64,000 bases of DNA from Ravibacter arvi (GTDB taxonomy: Bacteria > Bacteroidota > Bacteroidia > Cytophagales > Spirosomataceae), in NCBI RefSeq assembly GCF_039540405.1, contig NZ_BAABEY010000020.1, positions 244,336 to 308,335 of the forward strand, given 5' to 3'. A model generated the notes under the pieces. That model was not told where the DNA came from. It saw only the letters and a list, made by a program, of their open reading frames with translations, and did no database searches. This document shows, piece by piece, positions 16,603 to 24,503 of the stretch. Made by a program: the position numbers and the translations under genes. The number at the start of each line of letters is the position of its first letter. The stretch's first letter is position 1.

Positions 16603-16610
16603 CAAAACTA
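16603..16610 (-). promoter_or_regulatory. -7 box (TAGTTTTG, minus strand) for the FAH-M23 genes
   Basis: CAAAACTA on the plus strand reads TAGTTTTG on the minus strand, 32 nt before the ATG at 16571. Confidence 0.5.
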
Positions 16611-16743
16611 CGGAATGTAGCTGTTTTTAGAAAAAAATAGCGGCATTTTAACAAGGAGCGGCAATTTTTCGGCAAAACTTCGTTTTCTTTATGTTACCAT
16701 ACCTGCCAACTATTCAGTCGTCGCGACCAGCCTGGTATTGTCC

Positions 16744-17442
16744 ATGAAAAGTTTTATCAGCACCAGATTATTTATACTTCTGTTATTTACGTTGACTTCC
16801 TGTGAAGTTTTTAAAACAACGCCCCGTTCGTCGCCGGAATACCGCGGCGCCGGAAGTAAAAACAAAAACAGTGTACACAAGAAAAAGCCTGGCGGCAGAA
16901 ATGCCTCAGGTCGCCCTACTTTAGTCGGGAGCAGCAACCGAAATAAAACGCAGCCATCTTCCCGAACGGGCAACCGCGGCAACACACCGGCACGCACTAC
17001 GCCCGAACCCCGTAAAAGTTTGGCTGTAAAACCTGCGGGTGAGTATGCGGCCAGCGTACCTGAGGTCGTTCAGATTGCCCGTACCTTCACCGGGACCCCA
17101 TACCGGTCCGGCGGGAACGACAAGGCAGGGATTGATTGCTCCGGCCTGATCTGCCAGGTTTATACCGAAATGGGCATTAAAGTGCCGCGCATTTCCTGGC
17201 AACAATCCGAATTCGGCAACGAAGTGGAACAAATAAAGGACCTCCGTCCCGGCGATTGGATCTTTTTTGTCCCGGAAGGAGGTAAAGAAGGTTATGTCTC
17301 CCACTCGGGCATTATTACCGAAATCCGCGGCGAAGGCGACATTCTTTTCATCCATGCCTCTTCATCCCGCGGAGTTACTGAAGATAACCTGTTTTCCAAT
17401 TATTTCAGAAACCGGTTTGTGAAGGCAATAAGGCCGTTTTGA
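16744..17442 (+). CDS. NlpC/P60 family lipoprotein
   Basis: A 232-residue protein with a lipoprotein signal (LFILLLFTLTSC), a basic Lys/Arg/Ser/Gly/Pro-rich linker of about 80 residues, and a C-terminal NlpC/P60 cysteine-peptidase domain. The catalytic Cys lies in GIDCSGLICQVYTEM, the His in YVSHSGIITE and the third polar residue in LFIHASSSRG. Such enzymes cut the D-Glu to diamino-acid bond in peptide stems of peptidoglycan. ATG 16744 is preferred over a TTG two codons earlier. It is divergent from the FAH-M23 genes and convergent with etfA. Confidence 0.9.
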   Translation: MKSFISTRLFILLLFTLTSCEVFKTTPRSSPEYRGAGSKNKNSVHKKKPGGRNASGRPTLVGSSNRNKTQPSSRTGNRGNTPARTTPEPRKSLAVKPAGEYAASVPEVVQIARTFTGTPYRSGGNDKAGIDCSGLICQVYTEMGIKVPRISWQQSEFGNEVEQIKDLRPGDWIFFVPEGGKEGYVSHSGIITEIRGEGDILFIHASSSRGVTEDNLFSNYFRNRFVKAIRPF

Positions 17443-17459
17443 GGAAATCGGATGTGGGA

Positions 17460-17511
17460 AGTCGGAAATCGGAAGCAAACGGAGCCGATTTCTGATTTCT
17501 GATTTCCGACT
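17460..17511. terminator. Hairpin between convergent NlpC/P60 and etfA genes
   Basis: AGTCGGAAATC (17460-17470) pairs perfectly with GATTTCCGACT (17501-17511). The intervening sequence repeats GATTTCT. Position between convergent stops supports a bidirectional terminator, though no strong U-run follows. Confidence 0.55.
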
Positions 17512-17516
17512 CCCCT

Positions 17517-18479
17517 CTATTCCCCTTTAACTGCTTTCGTCAATTTCGGCAGTATCTCGAAAACATCGCCCACGATTCCGTAATCGGCCGCTTTAAAGAA
17601 CGGTGCTTCGGGGTCTTTGTTAATTACCACAATACACTTTGAGCCGTTTACCCCGGCAAGGTGCTGGATAGCACCTGAGATACCGCAGGCGATGTAGAGG
17701 TTCGGCGATACCTTTATTCCGGTCTGGCCGATATGCTCGTGATGAGGGCGCCAATCCAGGTCGGAAACCGGTTTGGAACACCCGGTTGCAGCCCCGAGCG
17801 CCGCTGCCAGGTCCAGGAGCGGCTGCCAATGCTCCGGCCCTTTCATACCTCTGCCGCCCGATACAATAATATCGGCATCGGTCAGGGAAATATCCGAGCC
17901 GGACTTTTCAACACCCGTCACACTGGCACGAAAGTCCTTATCTTCGAAAGACACCTCAAAAGGAGTTACCGTGGCCGTACCGGCGCCCTCCTGCACCTCG
18001 ATCGCATTTTTTCGGACAGCGATAATTTTAACCGGCGTTTTTAACGCAACAGTTGCAAAAGCTTTTCCCGTATAAATGCTTCGCTTCACTTTGAAGCCGC
18101 CTTCCAGATCTGGAAGTTCCGTCGCACCGGAGACAATACCTGCCTTCAACCGCGCTGCCGATCTCGCCGCGACCGCGTCGCCGATGCCCGACTTCGCCAG
18201 TACGACAACCTCTGCCGCCGACTTTTTGACGGCCTGTACCAGCGCAGTCGCGTACGCCAGGCTATTTTCCTGGTTGAGCCGGGAATCCGCTACATGTAAT
18301 ACTTCGGAAGCGCCAAACTGCCCGGCTTTGGCCAATTCGCCGGTATTAACCTCTCCCAATGCCAGCGCCGTCACGGTTCCCCCGATTTTAGATGCAACTG
18401 CTGCTGCGTAGGCAATGGCCTCCTGGGACGTTTTCTTGATCGACCCCTTCTCTATTTCTAAAAAAACTAATACTGACAT
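17517..18479 (-). CDS. etfA: Electron transfer flavoprotein, alpha subunit
   Basis: A 320-residue protein: N-terminal MSVLVFLEIEKGSIKKTSQE, VVLAKSGIGDAVAARSAARL, and the FAD-binding C-terminal domain with IVSGGRGMKGPEHWQPLLDL, HEHIGQTGIKVSPNLYIACG, ISGAIQHLAGV, IVVINKDPEAPFF and YGIVGDVFEILP. EtfA carries FAD and passes electrons from acyl-CoA and related dehydrogenases to the quinone pool via ETF-quinone oxidoreductase. The ATG at 18479 matches the family start. etfB lies 114 nt upstream on the same strand. Confidence 0.96.
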   Translation of the reverse strand: MSVLVFLEIEKGSIKKTSQEAIAYAAAVASKIGGTVTALALGEVNTGELAKAGQFGASEVLHVADSRLNQENSLAYATALVQAVKKSAAEVVVLAKSGIGDAVAARSAARLKAGIVSGATELPDLEGGFKVKRSIYTGKAFATVALKTPVKIIAVRKNAIEVQEGAGTATVTPFEVSFEDKDFRASVTGVEKSGSDISLTDADIIVSGGRGMKGPEHWQPLLDLAAALGAATGCSKPVSDLDWRPHHEHIGQTGIKVSPNLYIACGISGAIQHLAGVNGSKCIVVINKDPEAPFFKAADYGIVGDVFEILPKLTKAVKGE

Positions 18480-18593
18480 TTTCTGTTCTTGAGTTGATGA
18501 CCCGTTCCGGAATAGCACCGCTCCTGTCCGCTTGCCTGCTCCCTGATGATCGCCCCGGGTCGGTGAATGATTTTGAATATCTTCGGCTCCCGG

Positions 18594-19331
18594 TTACAAT
18601 ACCTTGGCTTCCGTTTTCAGCAGCCTGATCAGCGTTTCCGCCTGGTCGGCCGGTATCATCTTGCAGGCTCCTTTCGCCGGCGGCAGCTCGTATCTTTCCA
18701 GAACGCTCATCTCATCGGTGGCCACGGGTGGAAGAACCTGGAGCGGCTTGGTTCTGGCCGTCATAATCCCACGCATATTGGGAATTTTCCACTCCGCAAT
18801 CGGCTCCTGGCACCCCAGTACCAACGGAAGCGACGCTTGAAGAAACTCCTTTCCGCCATCTATTTCCCGTGTAAACCGGGCCGTGCCGCCCTCAATATCA
18901 AGTTTCATTACCGGTGAGTAGGACGGGATATCCAGCAACTCACCCACCAGGCCGTGCACGATACCACTGTTGAAATCTATTGATTCGCGACCCATCAGAA
19001 TGAGGTCATATTGATTCTGGCGCGCTATGTGCGCGATTTGTTCCGCCACAAAAAAAGAGTCAACCGGCTCTGCATCTATCCTGATAGCGTCGTCAGCGCC
19101 AATTGCCAGCGCTTTCCTGATCTGCTGCTCCCCTTCGCCCGTCCCGACATTCAGTACTGTGAGCGTGCCGCCGGTTTGCTCTTTCAGCTCTACACCGCGC
19201 GCAAGCGCGTAGTCGTCATAGGGACCAATGATGTATTGAACACCTGTTTTATCCAGCCTGGTATTGCCGTCGGTAAACGCGATCCGGGCAGTAGTATCCG
19301 GCACGTTGGTGATACAAACGAGTATTTTCAT
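18594..19331 (-). CDS. etfB: Electron transfer flavoprotein, beta subunit
   Basis: A 245-residue protein with the EtfB blocks MKILVCITNVPDTTARIAFT, IGPYDDYALARGVELKEQTG, LILMGRESIDFNSGIVHGLV and a C-terminal AMP-binding-type region. EtfB forms a heterodimer with EtfA and binds AMP structurally. It is the first gene of the etfBA pair. No exact TAnnTTTG box was found upstream; TATATTCG near 19375 is one mismatch away. Confidence 0.95.
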   Translation of the reverse strand: MKILVCITNVPDTTARIAFTDGNTRLDKTGVQYIIGPYDDYALARGVELKEQTGGTLTVLNVGTGEGEQQIRKALAIGADDAIRIDAEPVDSFFVAEQIAHIARQNQYDLILMGRESIDFNSGIVHGLVGELLDIPSYSPVMKLDIEGGTARFTREIDGGKEFLQASLPLVLGCQEPIAEWKIPNMRGIMTARTKPLQVLPPVATDEMSVLERYELPPAKGACKMIPADQAETLIRLLKTEAKVL

Positions 19332-19423
19332 GCTCCGCTGTTATTTGATTATAGGATCTGTCAACATAGATTGCGAATATAGTCAGAAAAAAGTAATTAG
19401 TATGCAAGCATAACATTTTATTT

Positions 19424-19753
19424 ATGTCAACCCCTACACGACTTGAACTCCTGCTGGAATACTACCGGGAAGACCCCAACGACCCGTTTAATATTTATGC
19501 ACTGGCGATGGAATACGCCAATACAGATCCTCAGAAAGCTTTGTATTACCTGGAGGGTTTGCTAAAGTGGCACCCAAACTATTTGCCGGCCTACTACCAG
19601 GCGGGGAAGCTCTACACTGATTCCGAACAATTCGACCAGGCACTTGAAACCTATCAATTGGGACAGAAACTGGCGGATGCGCTTGGCCAGGCAAAAACAC
19701 TGGAAGAATTGAAACGGGCCGAGCGGATGCTACGGGATGAAATGGAAGAATAG
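19424..19753 (+). CDS. Small cytoplasmic TPR protein
   Basis: A 109-residue protein made mostly of two to three TPR-like helical hairpins: MEYANTDPQKALYYLEGLLK, then YYQAGKLYTDSEQFDQALET, then a charged C-terminal helix ending DEMEE. No signal peptide. Similar short TPR proteins starting with STPTRLELLLEYYREDPNDP are widespread in Bacteroidota but have no known function to my knowledge. It is divergent from etfB and 84 nt upstream of a TauE/SafE-family gene. Confidence 0.82.
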   Translation: MSTPTRLELLLEYYREDPNDPFNIYALAMEYANTDPQKALYYLEGLLKWHPNYLPAYYQAGKLYTDSEQFDQALETYQLGQKLADALGQAKTLEELKRAERMLRDEMEE

Positions 19754-19837
19754 CCCTAAAAATAGGATGCAACTTTTCGGGGTGCTGAAAGGGAAATCTT
19801 ACATTCGCATCTTCAACTTTTTAACGAACCGCTCCGA

Positions 19838-20602
19838 GTGGAATTTCTACACCTGCCGGAAGGCCTCCTGCACGGCCGAACCGAGTATTTGCTTTTTTAT
19901 ACCTGCGCTGTGCTGATTGGCATGTCAAAAACCGGTATTCACGGGGTAGGAACGCTTTCTGTACCGATACTGGCTTATCTTTTCGGCGCCAAAGCGTCTA
20001 CTGGCGTACTGCTCCCGATATTGTGCATTGCAGACGTTATGGCGGTCGTTTACTACCGCCGGGAGCTAAGACTGAAAAACATTTTCGGGCTTTTGCCGTG
20101 GACCGTTCTGGGGTTGATCCTGGCATTGGTGGTAGGCAATCATATTGCACCTTCGTCGTTTCGTGCCCTGATGGCAGTTTGTATCCTGCTCGGCCTGGTC
20201 GTACTCGTCTGGTCGGAACGGAAATCGAATATCGAATCGGTGACTTCGTCGAAATACTATTCGCCTTTCTTCGGCTTACTGGTCGGCTTTGCCACCATGA
20301 TCGGGAATGCGGCCGGACCGATCGTCACGGTTTACCTGCTTTCCATGCGCCTGAATAAAATTGCATTTGTGAGCACCGGCGCCTGGTTTGTCATGACCGT
20401 AAATTTCATCAAGATGCCGCTCCAGATCTGGGTTTGGGACAACCTTGATCTTCCAACCCTGCTACTGGGGCTCACCACGATCCCGTTCATTGCCGTTGGC
20501 GCGCTGATTGGTATCAAGCTGGTAAAAATTCTTCCCGAAAAAGAATTCCGGCAGGCCATGATCATACTAACGGTCGTGGCGACATTGATGCTTCTTTATT
20601 GA
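19838..20602 (+). CDS. TauE/SafE family membrane transporter
   Basis: A 254-residue membrane protein with about eight hydrophobic segments starting from a GTG codon. Family features are IGMSKTGIHGVGTLSVPILA near the N-terminus and GFATMIGNAAGPIVTVYLLS at the start of the second half, the two pseudo-repeat signatures of the TauE/SafE family. Members are anion exporters for sulfite, sulfoacetate or similar compounds; the substrate here is unknown. The GTG is supported because there is no in-frame ATG before the first conserved membrane segment. It is convergent with gatC, whose stop lies 14 nt beyond. Confidence 0.88.
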   Translation: MEFLHLPEGLLHGRTEYLLFYTCAVLIGMSKTGIHGVGTLSVPILAYLFGAKASTGVLLPILCIADVMAVVYYRRELRLKNIFGLLPWTVLGLILALVVGNHIAPSSFRALMAVCILLGLVVLVWSERKSNIESVTSSKYYSPFFGLLVGFATMIGNAAGPIVTVYLLSMRLNKIAFVSTGAWFVMTVNFIKMPLQIWVWDNLDLPTLLLGLTTIPFIAVGALIGIKLVKILPEKEFRQAMIILTVVATLMLLY

Positions 20603-20616
20603 GGCACAAAAAGGAG

Positions 20617-20904
20617 CTATTCAATCACCTTAGGCACTTTGATGTAGGCTTCGTTACGATCCGGAGCAAGCTCGAGGGCAACCTCGCGATCGAGGCTATT
20701 GAAGGCCAAATCTTCCCGCCAGATATTGTATTCACCGTTGATATGGGTCAGCGGTTCAACCCCTGTAGTATCTACTTCTGTCAACTGCTCCATCCAGTTC
20801 AGCACCTCGGCAAGTCCCGCAGCCAGCTCGGTTTCTTCTTCCGGTTTGACCTCCAATCTCGCCAAATGGGCTATCTTTTGTAACATTTCGGGCGTTATTT
20901 CCAC
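20617..20904 (-). CDS. gatC: Asp/Glu-tRNA amidotransferase subunit C
   Basis: A 95-residue protein with the GatC features ITPEMLQKIAHLARLEVKPE, LNWMEQLTEVDTTGVEPLTH and REDLAFNSLDREVAL. GatC stabilises the GatCAB complex that converts misacylated Glu-tRNA(Gln) or Asp-tRNA(Asn) to Gln- and Asn-tRNA. It lies divergently from gatB, a split arrangement since gatA is not in this window. A TAACTTTG box on the minus strand at 20945-20952 would give a leader of about 35 nt. Confidence 0.95.
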   Translation of the reverse strand: MEITPEMLQKIAHLARLEVKPEEETELAAGLAEVLNWMEQLTEVDTTGVEPLTHINGEYNIWREDLAFNSLDREVALELAPDRNEAYIKVPKVIE

Positions 20905-20944
20905 TTCTCCGGCTATCGCTTTTAAGTTCCTTCTTTTTTGCGTG

Positions 20945-20952
20945 CAAAGTTA
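20945..20952 (-). promoter_or_regulatory. -7 box (TAACTTTG, minus strand) for gatC
   Basis: CAAAGTTA on the plus strand reads TAACTTTG on the minus strand, 40 nt before the gatC ATG. Confidence 0.55.
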
Positions 20953-21033
20953 GAAAGTTTAAATCACCAAGCGACGATTCCGCTCCAATTTGTCTTTTTC
21001 CCTTCCGATGCCGGTCAAAAACGTTTTTTGTTG

Positions 21034-21041
21034 TATTTTTG
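21034..21041 (+). promoter_or_regulatory. Putative -7 box (TATTTTTG) directly before gatB
   Basis: TATTTTTG matches TAnnTTTG but ends only 8 nt before the gatB ATG at 21050, so a transcript from it would have almost no leader. The -33 element is not clear. Confidence 0.35.
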
Positions 21042-21049
21042 AACCAGTT

Positions 21050-22528
21050 ATGCATCAGAATAATTCTCAAAATCAGTCAGCCCGCGTATCCGATCGATAC
21101 GAAACTGTGATAGGTCTGGAAGTACATTGTCAACTACTTACTGAATCTAAAATTTTCACTCCGGACGACAACCGCTTCGGTTCGGCGCCGAATACCAACA
21201 TCGGGTTTCTTACGCTGGCTCTGCCGGGAACACTACCCCGGCTGAATAAAAAAACAATTGAACTGGGCGTACGTCTGGGGTTCGCATGCGGAAGTTCGAT
21301 CAGCCGGACAACGATTTTTGATCGCAAGAACTATTTCTACCCCGATCTCCCCAAAGGATATCAGATTACGCAGGACAAGGCACCTATATGTGTTGGCGGT
21401 GGTGTAAAAATCACGAACCGGGAGGGAGAAGAAAAGACCATTCGTCTTCATCATGCCCACCTGGAAGAGGATGCGGGCAAATCGGTACATGACGGAAGCG
21501 AGACCGACACCCTCCTGGACTACAACCGGGCCGGCACCCCGCTTATCGAAATTGTTTCCGAGCCCGACCTCCGCTCGGCCGAGGAAACCGGGTTATATCT
21601 TACCGAGGTAAGACGGATCGTCCGGTACCTTGATATCAGCGACGGCAACATGGAAGAGGGTTCTTTCAGAGCGGACGTAAACATCTCGCTGAGACTGGTT
21701 GGCGCAAGCGAATATGGCACAAAGGTGGAGATCAAAAACATGAACTCCATCCGGAACATCATGCGCGCCATTGAGTACGAACAGTCCCGGCAGGCAGATT
21801 TACTGGATAAAGGGGAAAAGATTGTGCAGGAAACCAGAATGTACGATGTAGACAGGGAACGGACCTACGGAATGCGGCTGAAGGAGACCCTCAATGACTA
21901 CAGGTACTTCCCGGATCCGGACCTGAGCCCGGTCGTCCTGTCAGACGAGTGGCTTGCAAAAATCAGGAGTGAAATGCCCGCGCTTCCCTGGGAAGTAAAG
22001 GAAAGGTTCGTCTCGCATTACGGATTGCCGCAATACGATGCCGGGTTGCTGAGCGATGAAAAAGAGCAGGCGTTTTATTTTGAAGAAGTTTGCAAGCATT
22101 GTCAGCATTTCAAAACCGTTTCCAACTGGCTGATAGGCCCAATACGTTCCTACCTTAATGAAAATGGATTGAGTATTGCTGAATTCCCGATCCAACCGAA
22201 AACAGTGGCTGACCTGGTCGAACTGATTGAGTCGGGTGTCATTAACCACACCATCGCTACGCAAAAATTGTTTCCCGCATTACTGGAAAACCCGGAAAGT
22301 GCTCCCCAAGACCTGGCGCAGGCAAATAACTGGATCCAGAACAGCAATACCGGAGAACTTGAAACGTTGATAGAGCAGGTATTAAACGGCATGCCCGACA
22401 AGGTAGCCGCATATAAAAAAGGGAAAAAAGGGCTGATCGGTCTCTTTGTAGGCGAAGTCATGAAAAAGACCGGCAGTACAGCGGATCCCAAAGTCGTCAA
22501 TCAGATTTTAAACGAAAAATTAGCATAG
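21050..22528 (+). CDS. gatB: Asp/Glu-tRNA amidotransferase subunit B
   Basis: A 492-residue protein with the GatB blocks YETVIGLEVHCQLLTESKIF, LTLALPGTLPRLNKKTIELG, DRKNYFYPDLPKGYQITQ, HLEEDAGKSVHD, DYNRAGTPLIEIVSEPDLRS, DGNMEEGSFRADVNISL, VEIKNMNSIRNIMRAIEYE and DYRYFPDPDLSPV, plus the C-terminal YqeY-like tail. GatB activates and amidates the misacylated tRNA with GatA-supplied ammonia. ATG 21050 is preferred; the reading back to 20990 lacks family sequence. It is followed 3 nt later by a TlpA-like gene and then proC. Confidence 0.97.
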   Translation: MHQNNSQNQSARVSDRYETVIGLEVHCQLLTESKIFTPDDNRFGSAPNTNIGFLTLALPGTLPRLNKKTIELGVRLGFACGSSISRTTIFDRKNYFYPDLPKGYQITQDKAPICVGGGVKITNREGEEKTIRLHHAHLEEDAGKSVHDGSETDTLLDYNRAGTPLIEIVSEPDLRSAEETGLYLTEVRRIVRYLDISDGNMEEGSFRADVNISLRLVGASEYGTKVEIKNMNSIRNIMRAIEYEQSRQADLLDKGEKIVQETRMYDVDRERTYGMRLKETLNDYRYFPDPDLSPVVLSDEWLAKIRSEMPALPWEVKERFVSHYGLPQYDAGLLSDEKEQAFYFEEVCKHCQHFKTVSNWLIGPIRSYLNENGLSIAEFPIQPKTVADLVELIESGVINHTIATQKLFPALLENPESAPQDLAQANNWIQNSNTGELETLIEQVLNGMPDKVAAYKKGKKGLIGLFVGEVMKKTGSTADPKVVNQILNEKLA

Positions 22529-22531
22529 GGA

Positions 22532-23677
22532 ATGAAAGGATCGTACCATCATTGGCTGCTTGCGTTATTGTTTTCCGGATGGTCGGCAGTAGCCGCTCAA
22601 GACGGCCTGCAACCCAAACCTTTTACGATCAAAGGCACTTTTAAAAACGGGGTGCCGGGAACAAAAGTTTATCTGCAGCTCGGCGCAACCCAACAACCGG
22701 TGGTCCTCGACTCCACCACGCTGGCAAAAGACGGCACGTTCAGCTTTACCCGGACAGAGGCAGATGGCGGAAACGTATACCAGATTAACCTGGCCAACCG
22801 GCAACGACTTAACTTCCTGGCGGAAGGCGGTGAGCAATTTACCCTCGCCGGCGATGCAAATGACAGTAATGAAGACGGGGTTCAGACTTCAGGCACCATT
22901 ACCGGTTCTACCAACATGACGTATTACCACAAAATACTGCAACAGGTAGGTGGACTACGCGAAAAGGTAGCGCTGTGGAATACTGAATACGAAAAGGCAA
23001 GCCAGAAAAACGACCAGAAAAAAATCAACGAAATACAGGGCAATTTCGAAAAGGCAGAGCGGGAGCTGATGGCACAGATCAAAACCATGCTTCCCGAGAT
23101 GGGCTCTTCTTTTATTGCGGTATTTACCGCAAACAACTTCCTAAACAGTCAGCAGGATCTGCCTGTTCTCGAAGCACTGGCCGATAAATTGCAGAAAGAA
23201 AATCCCAATCCGAAATATGCACAGGCATTTATTGCCGGCGTAAAACGAATCAAGGGGATCAGCGTGGGCGACCTGGCCCCGGAATTTTCACTGAGCGACC
23301 CTGACGGCAAGGCCGTTACGCTGTCATCGCTCAGAGGCAAATACGTATTGCTGGATTTCTGGGCATCCTGGTGCGGCCCCTGTCGCCGCGAGAATCCCAA
23401 CGTAGTCAAACTTTATGACCGTTACAAAAGTAAAAATTTTGAGATCTACGGTGTTTCGCTGGACAAAGACAAGGAAAAGTGGATCCAGGCAATCAAAGAT
23501 GATAACCTTACCTGGGTGCACGGCTCCGATCTGAAATACTGGAATTCCAATGTTGCGGCCATGTACGGTGTCAATGGAATACCCGCCACTTACCTGCTGG
23601 ACCAGGAGGGCCGTGTTATTGCGAAAGACTTGCGGGGCGCTGCGCTGGAGAAAAAACTGGAAGAGCTCTTAAAATAG
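22532..23677 (+). CDS. TlpA-like thiol-disulfide oxidoreductase, exported
   Basis: A 381-residue protein. A signal peptide (WLLALLFSGWSAVAAQ) precedes a beta-rich N-terminal DUF4369-like domain (KPFTIKGTFKNGVPGTKVYL and LDSTTLAKDGTFSFT), a helical linker, and a C-terminal AhpC/TlpA thioredoxin domain with GDLAPEFSLSDPDGKAVTLS and the CxxC site WCGPC at residues 280-284. The cis-Pro loop GIPATYLLD is intact. Such proteins reduce or isomerise disulfides in the periplasm, often for cytochrome maturation. It sits 3 nt after gatB and 17 nt before proC in an apparent three-gene operon, probably without functional link. Confidence 0.92.
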   Translation: MKGSYHHWLLALLFSGWSAVAAQDGLQPKPFTIKGTFKNGVPGTKVYLQLGATQQPVVLDSTTLAKDGTFSFTRTEADGGNVYQINLANRQRLNFLAEGGEQFTLAGDANDSNEDGVQTSGTITGSTNMTYYHKILQQVGGLREKVALWNTEYEKASQKNDQKKINEIQGNFEKAERELMAQIKTMLPEMGSSFIAVFTANNFLNSQQDLPVLEALADKLQKENPNPKYAQAFIAGVKRIKGISVGDLAPEFSLSDPDGKAVTLSSLRGKYVLLDFWASWCGPCRRENPNVVKLYDRYKSKNFEIYGVSLDKDKEKWIQAIKDDNLTWVHGSDLKYWNSNVAAMYGVNGIPATYLLDQEGRVIAKDLRGAALEKKLEELLK

Positions 23678-23694
23678 AAAACCCCTCTCCATAG

Positions 23695-24501
23695 ATGAAA
23701 ATTGCGATAGTTGGCTGCGGCAATATGGGCATGGCCTTTGCCAACGCTTTTCTGAAATATGACCTTGTTAAAACGTCCGACTTCCTGTTGGTCGAAAAAA
23801 GCCCGGACCGAATGGCGGGACTCCGTGAAAATTTCAGGCCTGGTGTGCTTACGGGCGTAATTGACACCCAGGTAGGCGATTACGATTTGGTAATCCTGTC
23901 GGTAAAACCGCAGGATTTCAATACAGTCGGGGCCGCGCTGAAAGAAGTACTCAAGGAAAACCAGATTGTGCTGTCCATAATGGCCGGAATCGGCATTGAG
24001 CGCATTCAGACAACACTTGCTCACACCCGAATCGTCAGGGCTATGCCCAATACGCCAGCCATGCTGGGGATGGGTATTACCGCTTATACAGCTACTCCGG
24101 AAGTAGAAAACAGCCAGCTGAGAAAAGTAGAGAACCTCATCAATGCCACCGGCCGATCCGTATACCTGGAAAGTGAGGAAATGATCGATGCCGTGACCGC
24201 GTTGAGCGGCAGCGGTCCTGCTTATTTTTTCTACCTGGTTAAATCCATGATTGAAGCAGGGAAAAAGATGGGATTTGAGGATTCGGTTTCGGCATTACTC
24301 GTGAAACAGACCATGCTCGGTTCTTATCACCTCATCAATAATGCCGAGAAATCGCTCGATGAATTGATACAGGCCGTTGCCTCCAAAGGCGGCACTACCG
24401 AAGCCGCTCTGAAGCGTTTTGGCGAAGGCGAAATTGACGAAAACCTCCAGGAGGGCATTTTTGCCGCGCGGGACCGGTCACAGGAGCTCGCGAAGGGGTA
24501 G
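23695..24501 (+). CDS. proC: Pyrroline-5-carboxylate reductase
   Basis: A 268-residue enzyme of normal ProC length. The NAD(P)-binding start MKIAIVGCGNMGMAFANAFL, the VKPQ motif of the Rossmann domain (ILSVKPQDF), IVRAMPNTPAMLGMGITAYT, and the C-terminal ALSGSGPAYFFYLVKSMIEA plus VASKGGTTEAALKRF signature are all present. ProC makes the last step of proline synthesis, NAD(P)H-dependent reduction of pyrroline-5-carboxylate. It ends 2 nt before the convergent stop of a large outer-membrane protein gene. Confidence 0.96.
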   Translation: MKIAIVGCGNMGMAFANAFLKYDLVKTSDFLLVEKSPDRMAGLRENFRPGVLTGVIDTQVGDYDLVILSVKPQDFNTVGAALKEVLKENQIVLSIMAGIGIERIQTTLAHTRIVRAMPNTPAMLGMGITAYTATPEVENSQLRKVENLINATGRSVYLESEEMIDAVTALSGSGPAYFFYLVKSMIEAGKKMGFEDSVSALLVKQTMLGSYHLINNAEKSLDELIQAVASKGGTTEAALKRFGEGEIDENLQEGIFAARDRSQELAKG

Positions 24502-24503
24502 TC

